Origin: Lachnospiraceae bacterium
GTDB lineage: Bacteria; Bacillota; Clostridia; Lachnospirales; Lachnospiraceae
DNA: 8,106 nucleotides
Direction of reading: 5' to 3'
Assembly (NCBI GenBank): GCA_021199405.1
Contig: JAJQID010000097.1
Location: 1 to 8,106, forward strand
The translations under genes and the position numbers were made by a program. Positions 1-6,206 of the stretch are shown here, piece after piece. Each line of letters opens with the position of its first letter. Within the stretch, counting starts at the first letter, position 1. A model generated the notes under the pieces. It was not told where the DNA came from and did not search any database. It worked only from the letters and a program-made list of their open reading frames with translations.

Positions 1-48
1 ATATGTGTATAATAGACAGTTCTGCAGACCATCCTGAACAGAGGCGGT

Positions 49-519
49 ATGACAAGTATGCTTCAGTATGTGGCTATCATCAGCTTTGCGGTTGGCATGG
101 GCGGCATGCTGGACAAGCTGGGTGTGCTGGACAACATCCTGCATGCCATTGTGGGGCATATCAAGAGCGACGGTTCCATGATCGTGGCAACTCTGCTGGT
201 GGGCTATGTGACCAGCATCATCAGCTGCTCTCAGCCCATGGCTCATGTGCTGACCGGACGTCTGATGGCGCCGATTTTCAAGGAGCGCAAGGTGGCGCCG
301 GAGATACTTTCCAGATCACTGGAGGATTCGGGAACGTTAGCCGGACCGATGATTCCCTGGCACGGCTACTGTGTATACATGTCGGGTACATTGGGCGTTG
401 CCTGGGCAGCCTTCTTCCCCTATCTGTTTTTGCTGTATCTGACGCCGATTTTCAGCATTTTCTATGGATTTACAGGAATTTCCATCAAGCATGTGGATGA
501 CAGCCAGGCTGGGGAGTAA
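49..519 (+). CDS. NhaC-family Na+/H+ (or organic anion) antiporter, C-terminal part only
   Basis: An integral membrane antiporter of the NhaC family, which exchanges cytoplasmic Na+ for protons or, in MleN-like members, carboxylates. Only about 156 residues are in this frame, roughly the last third of a family member of about 450-500 residues. Visible hallmarks are the RGGM-SM motif at the very start, hydrophobic segments near residues 3-25, 42-60 and 117-142, and the signature SRSLEDSGTLAGPMIPW (residues 88-104), which closely resembles the RALEDSGT-PLIPW region of NhaC proteins. The YGFTGISI ending is also family-typical. The ATG at 49 follows AGAGG, but it lies inside the conserved RGGM motif, and codons 16-48 (TVLQTILNRGG) also look like NhaC, so 49 is probably not the true start. 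In-frame TAA and TAG at 10-15 close the frame upstream, so the gene is frameshifted, truncated, or affected by a sequence error near base 14. Three bases separate it from the downstream hydrolase, which suggests one transcript. Family assignment is secure; substrate and integrity are not. Confidence 0.8.
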   Translation: MTSMLQYVAIISFAVGMGGMLDKLGVLDNILHAIVGHIKSDGSMIVATLLVGYVTSIISCSQPMAHVLTGRLMAPIFKERKVAPEILSRSLEDSGTLAGPMIPWHGYCVYMSGTLGVAWAAFFPYLFLLYLTPIFSIFYGFTGISIKHVDDSQAGE

Positions 520-522
520 GGA

Positions 523-1401
523 ATGGCAACGAAATTAGTATTACTGGGGACGGGCACTCCGAATGCCTGTCCCAACGCCAGCGGTCCCGCTTCCGCCGTA
601 GTGGTGGACGATCAGGCCTATCTGGTGGATTTTGGCCCCGGAGTGGTCCGGCAGGCGGCAAAGGCCTACCGAAAGGGAATCAATGCCCTGCGTCCGGACC
701 GGCTGACAGTGGCGTTCTGTACACATCTGCATACGGATCATACCGCCGGATATCCGGATCTGATTTTCACTCCCTGGGTGCTGGAGAGGAAGGAGCCTCT
801 TAAAGTATTTGGACCCAGGGGCATACAGCATATGACCGACCATATTCTGGCCGCTTATGAGGCGGATATTGATTTTCGCCTTCATGGTTTTGAGCGGGCC
901 AATGAGGTGGGATATCAGGTGCAGGTGACGGAGATAGAGCCGGGAGTAATTTACCGGGATGACAAGGTGACAGTGGAGGCTTTCCCGGTGAGCCACGGAA
1001 CGCTCCTGAGCTACGGTTATAAATTTATCACCGCAGACAGGGTGATCGTGATCAGCGGCGATACGGCTCCTCTTGAGATCGTGGCCGAAAAAGCGAAGGA
1101 CTGCGATATTCTGCTGCATGAGGTGGAGTACACGGGAGGCATTTCCGCCCGGGAGCCCAAGTGGCAGAAATACCACCGGGAGGTGCACACTCTGAGTGTG
1201 GATCTGGCGCAGGTGGCAAAGGAGGCGCAGCCGAAGCTTCTGGTAACCTATCATCGCATCTATCACATGGAGATTCAGGACAATACAAAGGATCTGGATG
1301 CGGAGATGGCCTGGCGGTGCGCGGCGATTTTACAGGAAATCAGGGACGCCGGATATGACGGAGAGGTCGTAAACGGACAGGATCTGGATGTCTTTGAATG
1401 A
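523..1401 (+). CDS. MBL-fold metallo-hydrolase (RNase Z / arylsulfatase-like, COG1234 type)
   Basis: A predicted cytoplasmic, dinuclear-metal (Zn) hydrolase of 292 residues with no signal peptide. The metallo-beta-lactamase fold is shown by an N-terminal LLGTGTP strand-turn (residues 7-13), the metal motif H68-L-H70-T-D72-H73, H158 in the PVSHG motif, the bridging aspartate D180 in ISGDTAP, LLHEVEY (197-203), and a terminal H244 in LVTYH. The block from H222 to H244 resembles the HxxxxEVAxxA...LTH end of RNase Z proteins. Length is near that of bacterial RNase Z (about 300), but I would not call it rnz: many COG1234 paralogues hydrolyse other phosphoesters or sulfate esters, and the tRNA-binding arm was not recognised. 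The start follows GGGGAG with proper spacing, and that sequence overlaps the stop of the antiporter gene. The 3-base gap suggests translational coupling, so a shared metabolic role (uptake or exchange plus hydrolysis) is plausible but inferred. A hairpin 30 bases downstream ends the unit. Confidence 0.9.
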   Translation: MATKLVLLGTGTPNACPNASGPASAVVVDDQAYLVDFGPGVVRQAAKAYRKGINALRPDRLTVAFCTHLHTDHTAGYPDLIFTPWVLERKEPLKVFGPRGIQHMTDHILAAYEADIDFRLHGFERANEVGYQVQVTEIEPGVIYRDDKVTVEAFPVSHGTLLSYGYKFITADRVIVISGDTAPLEIVAEKAKDCDILLHEVEYTGGISAREPKWQKYHREVHTLSVDLAQVAKEAQPKLLVTYHRIYHMEIQDNTKDLDAEMAWRCAAILQEIRDAGYDGEVVNGQDLDVFE

Positions 1402-1431
1402 AATAAGCAAGACAGAGGTGTCAACCAAAAT

Positions 1432-1473
1432 AAAGGAGCGGGGACGATTGAAATGAGCTGTCCCCGCTCCTTT
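1432..1473. terminator. Bidirectional intrinsic terminator between convergent genes
   Basis: A perfect 14-bp inverted repeat, AAAGGAGCGGGGAC (1432-1445) and GTCCCCGCTCCTTT (1460-1473), encloses a 14-base loop. On the + strand the stem runs into TTTGGTATCTTATTTATTTT, which is T-rich but interrupted. On the - strand it runs into TTTATTTTGG. It lies 30 bases after the hydrolase stop and 26 bases after the stop of the convergent large gene, so it can terminate both. It fills most of the 98-base gap. Confidence 0.88.
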
Positions 1474-1499
1474 GGTATCTTATTTATTTTGAAGATGAT

Positions 1500-4400
1500 T
1501 TACACCGCCGGATTGTGTGCGTGTGCTTTTTTAATGGACCCTGGTGAGGAAGCCTCCGCTTCTTTCCTGACCGTGCCTGCAGCGCCGGACTGACGTTCCT
1601 TCAGGTTCATGATCAGCATCTGCAGCCGGTTCTCAATATTGGCGAAGCTGACGTCCGGATCGTAGTCCAGACACAAAATCTGTGCGTCCTGATACATCTC
1701 CTTCAGCTTTTTGACGACGCCCCGGCCTACCACATGGTTGGGCAGGCAGCCGAAGGGCTGCAGGATGATGAAGGCCTGGCAGCCTTCCTTTGCGTGGTGC
1801 AGGATTTCTCCCGGAATGATGATGCCCTCACCGGAGTCATAGGTTCTGGGAATCACCGGGTTGCTGGCGTCTGCAATCTCCGGCAGCCGGGTGGCCGGGC
1901 GATACAGCGGATGTGCGGCCGCAATTTTGTCCGTCAGATTGTGAGCATATTCAAACACATTGTTGGTCAGCCGGTTCCAGATTTTTTCCTGCGTGTCTTT
2001 ATGTACATGGTATTCCCTGACCTGCTCATCCTTGAAAAAGTAGGTCTTGCGAATCACGTCGGTCATGCGTGCTTCAATGATCTCCAGGCCGTTTTTCTCC
2101 AGATACCGTTCGATCTCGTGGTTGGCGCCGGGATGGAAATTCAGCAGGTATTCACCGACGATTAACACGGTAGGCTTCAGATGGGAGCGATCGTATGGCA
2201 CCCTGTTCATGATCTGAATTGCCTTCTTGAAGCCGCTGATTTCCCCGGGAATGCTGCCTTTCTCCAGTCCGCCGATCAGGGCGTCCATGGCCTCCTCAAA
2301 GGCGTCGTCCGCGCTTCCGGCTGTCAGCTCGTAGGGGCGGATTTTTCGTAAAAGCTCCTCCAGGGCGTCGATCATGGGCAGTCCGATGGCGATTTCTATG
2401 GAGGCCGGAATACTCATCCGGTAGCCCGGGTGCATGTTGTGGCTGTCCTTATCATCGTTGGTCAGAATGGGCACATAATCGTAACCGGCGTCGTCCAGCG
2501 CCTTTCTCAGCAGCTCCCCGTAATGGGTCAGACGGCAGCAGCCCACATATTTGGCCATGGCGATGGCTACGTTGTGGTTGTCATAGCGGTTGCTGTTTAA
2601 GGTTTCCAACGCTTCTCCGATGACAATCTGGGCGGGGAAGCAGATATCGTTGTGGACGTACTGCTTGCCCAGGCGGATGGCCTCCTCCCGGCCCACATCC
2701 ATGGCGACGGCGTGGACACCCTGGCGCTTGAAGGCGGCGGCCATCAGGCGGCTGAAGGCGTGGGAGGTGTTGGGCACCAGGACAATTTTTTCTTTTTTAT
2801 CTTCCTTTGTAAACTTTACCTCGTAGGGGTCGGGCAGTTCATGGGTTTCCAGCCTCTTCATATCCCGGCGGCGCATTTCCAGAGTCTCCACGAAGGAACG
2901 CACCCGGATCTGCAGCGGTCCCTGGATATCGCTCTCGTCCAGCTTTAAGATCAGCGGCGTCTTGCCGGAAATTTCCTTCATCAGGCGGATAATTTCATCG
3001 GTCAGATAGGCGTCGTGGCCGCAGCCGAAGCTGACCAGCTGTACGTATTCCAGATTGGGATCTGACGCGGCCATGATGGCGGAGGAGAGCATACGGGTAT
3101 GGTAGTTATTGACGATGTCCAGCTTACTCTTCTTTAAGTTTACCTCGTTGATATGAGGCAGGGAGTCGGCGGTCAGTACCGGGATTCCCATGCGGGTAAA
3201 CAGGGCGGGCAGGTCATGGTTGACCAGAGCGTCGTTCTGATAAGGGCGGGAGGCCAGCACCACGGCGTAGGTCCCCTTTGCGCGCACCTCATCCAGTACC
3301 TTCTCTCCGGCGGCAACCAGCTCGCTGCGAAAGCTTTCCTGAGCCCTGTCGCCTGCGGCGATGGCGGCCTTTGTCTGCTCCGGCGCAATCTGAAAGGTTT
3401 CCTGCATCCAGATGGAGAGCTGATTTTCCCGGTCTTCGTCATTGTACCAGTGGAACAGCGGCGCGTCGAAGGGAATGCCCCATTTTTCTTCCGGATTGTC
3501 AGAATTGCGCATGACAATGGGGAAGCCCTTGACCAGACCGCACATGGATTCGCTGGTCTTTTCTGTATTTTCGCTGGGCACGGTGGTGATGGAGGGCATG
3601 AAAATGCGGTCCACCTTTTTGCTCACCAGATCCCGCACATGGCCGTGCACCAGCTTGGCGGGGAAGCATTCCGTGTCCGAGGTAACGGCGGACAGGCCGC
3701 TTTCGTACATTTTGCGGGTGCTGAAAGCTGACAGACATACCTCAAATCCCAGAGCCTGAAAGAACGTGGTCCAGAAGGGCATGGTGTCCCAGAAGGACAG
3801 CACCCGGGGGATGCCGATGGTGAGATTTCGCTTTTCGGACGGTTCCGGATAAGGATATTCCCGGAAAAGAAGCTTCTGACGCAGCTCGTACAGATTGGGC
3901 ACCTTTGCCTTTTGCTGATTTTTTTCTTTTAATTGCTCCCGCACCCTTTCATCTTTGGGGTCGCCCAGGATTTCTCCCCGCTCGCAGCGGTTGTTGGTGA
4001 CCCAGGAGGAGCCGTTGGAGAAGGAAACGATGGTGCGTTTGCAGTGGTTTCCGCAGAAGGGGCAGGGGGAGTTGGACTGCTGGGTATATGTGAAATCATC
4101 CAGCGCATCCAGCCCGATAAAGGTGCGCTCCTCGCAGCCCTTCTCTTTGGCGATCAGGGCCGCACCGATGGCGCCCATGAGCCCCGGATAGGGGGCGCGG
4201 GTGACTTCTTTGCCGATATATTCCTCCATGGCGCGGAGAACTGCATCGTTGCAGAAGGTTCCGCCCTGGACCACTATTTTGTCGCCCAGGCTGGTCAGGT
4301 TGGACATGCGGATAACCTTGGTAAACACGTTCTGAATGATGGAGCGGCACAGGCCGGCCATGATGTCCGCCGGCTTTTTGCCGTCCCTCTGCTCAGTGAT

Positions 4401-5957
4401 GATGCTGCTGTTCATAAAGACAGTGCAGCGGCTTCCCAGGGAAGCGGGATTCTCAGAGGAAAAAGCCTCTGAGGCGATATTTTCCACCGGAATATGCAGG
4501 GAATGGGAAAAATTCTCCAGAAAGGAGCCGCAGCCGGAGGAGCAGGCCTCATTCACCACAATATTGGTGACGATGCCGTTGTCCAGCCAGATGGCCTTCA
4601 TGTCCTGACCGCCGATGTCCAGAATAAAGGTGGCGTCCGGCACATATCTGGTGGCGGCTTTGGCGTGGGCTACGGTTTCCACAGAGTGACATTCCGTGGA
4701 AAAAGCCCGGTGAAAAAGCTGTTCGCCGTAGCCGGTGGTGGCCACACTCAGAATCTCCAGCCTGGCGCCGGCTTTTCGATAGCGGTCCCGCAGGGCGATC
4801 AGCGCGTTTCTGGCCACCATAAGAGGCTCCCCTTCGTTGGGAGCATAAAAGGAATCGAGGAGAGTTTCCTCCTCGTCCAGCAAGGCAAATTTGGTGGTGG
4901 TGGAGCCGGAATCGATGCCAAGATAGGCGCGGACGGTCTCCCCCGCTTTTGGCGTATAGGGCTTCCAGGCGGGGAGAGCGTGCCTTTCCTTAAAATCCTT
5001 CAGGTCATCCTCACAGGCAAAGAAAGGCTTTTCCTTAGAGGACGCGTCCACGCCGTTCTTTTCCAGTTCAGAGAGCTTTTCCAGAAGCTGGCTCAGCTTT
5101 ACGGGCTGGCTGTCAGCGCACAGGCTCTCCAGAGAGAGGGCGGCGCCCCGGGCGATGATTAACTCCGGATGGTCCGGCAGCAGAATTTCCTCTTCCTTCA
5201 GATTCAGGCGCTCTGCAAACACCTGCACCAGCACAGGATTGAAGGTCAGAGGTCCGCCCTCAAAGGCCACGGGAGCTTTGAAATCCAGACCCTGGGCCAG
5301 ACCGCCGATGGTCTGCTTGGCGATGGCGTGGAAGGAGGAGAGAGCCAGGTCGGCTCTGGAGACGCCCTGATTGAGCAGCGGCTGAATATCGGTTTTGGCG
5401 TATACGCCGCAGCGTCCGGAAATATCGTACACACAGCTTCCCTGGGCAGCCAGGGAATTGAAGTCCTCCACACTCACATTTAAAATAGAAGCAACCTCAT
5501 CGATGAAGGCTCCCGTGCCGCCGGCACAGGCTCCGTTCATACGCATATCGGCTACTTCCAGGTTGTCGGTCTTTTCGTCATGTCTGAAAAAGATGATCTT
5601 GGCGTCCTGGCCGCCCAGCTCCACGGCAGTGCCAACATTTTCATATTGATTTCTTAAGGCGATGGCGTTGGCTACCACCTCCTGAATATAGGAGACGCCC
5701 AGAGCTTCAGCAAGCGGCTTGGCGCCGGAGCCGGTCAGCACCAGTCGGACCTCCATATTGGCGGACTGAAGGGCCAGCTTTCGCAGCTCCTGGTAGACAC
5801 TTCTGGCCTGGCGGGCGTGGTGCCGCTGGTAGTTGGAATACAGAATGCGGTGACTGTCTGCCTCCATGACCACGATTTTGGTGGTGGTAGAGCCTACGTC
5901 CACGCCCAGCAGGACCCTGTTTGCTTCGGTATTGTTGATCTGATTACTGTTTTTCAT
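1500..5957 (-). CDS. Giant fused acyl-CoA dehydratase activase-reductase (tandem BadF ATPases + DUF2229 + HgdB-like halves)
   Basis: A 1485-residue cytoplasmic protein of the 2-hydroxyacyl-CoA dehydratase activator-related family (COG1924/COG3580/COG3581 fused). In classical systems a homodimeric ATPase with one [4Fe-4S] cluster uses ATP to push a low-potential electron into a two-subunit iron-sulfur dehydratase. Numbering from the ATG: ATPase domain 1 about 18-280 (GVDVGSTTTK at 18-27, ELGGQDAK at 113-120, cluster-type cysteines C144 and C183); ATPase domain 2 about 345-605 (GIDSGSTTTK at 347-356, DIGGQDMK at 447-454, C472 and C511); a linker C632-x2-C635-x3-C639 plus C658; DUF2229/HgdB-like half one about 711-1040 (C764, C806, C979); HgdB-like half two about 1056-1455 (C1106, C1140/C1141, C1404 in QPFGCLPNHVVGRG); then a polar tail. 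Length fits the family's large fused members. The ATG at 5957 is chosen over an in-frame TTG at 5990 because AAGAGAAG lies 7 bases before it. Its promoter is shared symmetrically with the divergent ATPase gene. Family is secure; substrate is unknown, and it need not be a dehydratase. Confidence 0.93.
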   Translation of the reverse strand: MKNSNQINNTEANRVLLGVDVGSTTTKIVVMEADSHRILYSNYQRHHARQARSVYQELRKLALQSANMEVRLVLTGSGAKPLAEALGVSYIQEVVANAIALRNQYENVGTAVELGGQDAKIIFFRHDEKTDNLEVADMRMNGACAGGTGAFIDEVASILNVSVEDFNSLAAQGSCVYDISGRCGVYAKTDIQPLLNQGVSRADLALSSFHAIAKQTIGGLAQGLDFKAPVAFEGGPLTFNPVLVQVFAERLNLKEEEILLPDHPELIIARGAALSLESLCADSQPVKLSQLLEKLSELEKNGVDASSKEKPFFACEDDLKDFKERHALPAWKPYTPKAGETVRAYLGIDSGSTTTKFALLDEEETLLDSFYAPNEGEPLMVARNALIALRDRYRKAGARLEILSVATTGYGEQLFHRAFSTECHSVETVAHAKAATRYVPDATFILDIGGQDMKAIWLDNGIVTNIVVNEACSSGCGSFLENFSHSLHIPVENIASEAFSSENPASLGSRCTVFMNSSIITEQRDGKKPADIMAGLCRSIIQNVFTKVIRMSNLTSLGDKIVVQGGTFCNDAVLRAMEEYIGKEVTRAPYPGLMGAIGAALIAKEKGCEERTFIGLDALDDFTYTQQSNSPCPFCGNHCKRTIVSFSNGSSWVTNNRCERGEILGDPKDERVREQLKEKNQQKAKVPNLYELRQKLLFREYPYPEPSEKRNLTIGIPRVLSFWDTMPFWTTFFQALGFEVCLSAFSTRKMYESGLSAVTSDTECFPAKLVHGHVRDLVSKKVDRIFMPSITTVPSENTEKTSESMCGLVKGFPIVMRNSDNPEEKWGIPFDAPLFHWYNDEDRENQLSIWMQETFQIAPEQTKAAIAAGDRAQESFRSELVAAGEKVLDEVRAKGTYAVVLASRPYQNDALVNHDLPALFTRMGIPVLTADSLPHINEVNLKKSKLDIVNNYHTRMLSSAIMAASDPNLEYVQLVSFGCGHDAYLTDEIIRLMKEISGKTPLILKLDESDIQGPLQIRVRSFVETLEMRRRDMKRLETHELPDPYEVKFTKEDKKEKIVLVPNTSHAFSRLMAAAFKRQGVHAVAMDVGREEAIRLGKQYVHNDICFPAQIVIGEALETLNSNRYDNHNVAIAMAKYVGCCRLTHYGELLRKALDDAGYDYVPILTNDDKDSHNMHPGYRMSIPASIEIAIGLPMIDALEELLRKIRPYELTAGSADDAFEEAMDALIGGLEKGSIPGEISGFKKAIQIMNRVPYDRSHLKPTVLIVGEYLLNFHPGANHEIERYLEKNGLEIIEARMTDVIRKTYFFKDEQVREYHVHKDTQEKIWNRLTNNVFEYAHNLTDKIAAAHPLYRPATRLPEIADASNPVIPRTYDSGEGIIIPGEILHHAKEGCQAFIILQPFGCLPNHVVGRGVVKKLKEMYQDAQILCLDYDPDVSFANIENRLQMLIMNLKERQSGAAGTVRKEAEASSPGSIKKAHAHNPAV

Positions 5958-5964
5958 GTATGTA

Positions 5965-5972
5965 CTTCTCTT
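5965..5972 (-). promoter_or_regulatory. Ribosome binding site deciding the start of the large activase gene
   Basis: Read on the - strand, AAGAGAAG lies 7 bases upstream of ATG 5957-5955. The alternative in-frame TTG at 5990-5988 has no purine-rich site before it (ATCGATCCA), so the shorter 1485-residue product is preferred over the 1496-residue one. Confidence 0.65.
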
Positions 5973-6017
5973 ATCTGTAGTATCCGTCAATGGATCGATA
6001 GTTTTAATTTAAAAAAA

Positions 6018-6034
6018 TTTAAGAAAATCTTAAA
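6018..6034. repeat. Short AT-only inverted repeat in the 5' leader of the large gene
   Basis: TTTAAGA-AAA-TCTTAAA is a perfect 7-bp dyad with a 3-base spacer, inside an extremely A/T-rich stretch (6002-6040). It lies in the predicted untranslated leader of the - strand gene. It would form only a weak hairpin and could equally be an AT-rich protein-binding site. Function is unknown. Confidence 0.4.
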
Positions 6035-6056
6035 AATTCTGATTCATTTGGAAGTC

Positions 6057-6085
6057 ATTGTAGCACTTTCTTTTTTGTGATACAA
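6057..6085 (-). promoter_or_regulatory. Sigma-A-type promoter for the large activase gene
   Basis: Read on the - strand: TTGTAT (-35, 6085-6080), 17 bases, then TACAAT (-10, 6062-6057) preceded by TGC, which gives an extended -10. Only TTG of the -35 matches consensus, but the -10 matches 5 of 6. Transcription would start near 6050, leaving a leader of about 90 bases before the ATG at 5957. Confidence 0.6.
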
Positions 6086-6086
6086 T
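6058..6086 (+). promoter_or_regulatory. Sigma-A-type promoter for the ABC-class ATPase gene
   Basis: TTGTAG (-35, 6058-6063), 17 bases, then TACAAT (-10, 6081-6086) preceded by TGA as an extended -10. Transcription would start near 6093, giving a leader of about 114 bases before the ATG at 6207. I saw no recognisable riboswitch or attenuator in that leader. Confidence 0.6.
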
Positions 6087-6192
6087 AGGCAGGCACATTA
6101 AAAAAAAGTAAAACCATTCTAAAGTCGGCTGCAGATGGAGACTGTTCAGAACGATGGTAAGGAAAAGATTTTTCAATTTCAGTATGATAGAT

Positions 6193-6198
6193 GAGGAG
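6193..6198 (+). promoter_or_regulatory. Ribosome binding site of the ABC-class ATPase gene
   Basis: GAGGAG lies 8 bases before ATG 6207. It is a strong Firmicute-type Shine-Dalgarno sequence and fixes the start. Confidence 0.8.
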
Positions 6199-6206
6199 AA
6201 TGCAAA

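Larger units (their letters stand above)
6057..6086. repeat. Inverted repeat spanning the divergent promoters
   Basis: Arms ATTGTAGCAC (6057-6066) and GTGATACAAT (6077-6086) pair at 9 of 10 positions around a 10-base pyrimidine tract (TTTCTTTTTT). Each arm contains the -10 of one gene and, on the other strand, the -35 of the other. The symmetry may be a by-product of overlapping promoters or a true operator for a dimeric regulator. Confidence 0.65.

Noticed and set aside
541..1266. Long open frame (241 codons) on the - strand opposite the MBL hydrolase
   Set aside because: It is the antisense shadow of a clearly conserved gene, has no family-like motif or ribosome site, and reflects the codon bias of the + strand gene.
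523..1401. Naming the MBL hydrolase as RNase Z (rnz)
   Set aside because: The metal motifs fit COG1234 broadly, but the tRNA-binding exosite was not recognised and many paralogues share these motifs.
3933..4472. Open frame of 179 codons on the + strand
   Set aside because: Same reason: overlaps the ATPase domain 2 / cysteine linker coding region, with no independent start signal or motif.
4494..5162. Open frame of 222 codons on the + strand within the large activase gene
   Set aside because: Glycine- and valine-rich translation without a recognisable domain, entirely inside a well-supported - strand gene; it is the complement of that gene's wobble pattern.
5958..5990. N-terminal extension of the large activase starting at TTG 5990
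   Set aside because: No Shine-Dalgarno sequence before the TTG, the extra residues (MTDTTDKRSTY) are not part of the ATPase fold, and ATG 5957 has a well-placed AAGAGAAG.
6183..6188. TATGAT as an alternative -10 for the ABC-class ATPase gene
   Set aside because: No -35-like sequence 16-18 bases upstream, and transcription would begin at or past the Shine-Dalgarno sequence.
6093..6206. Possible riboswitch or leader RNA before the ABC-class ATPase
   Set aside because: I could not find a stable nested hairpin set, a conserved riboswitch core, or a terminator hairpin with a T-run in this leader.
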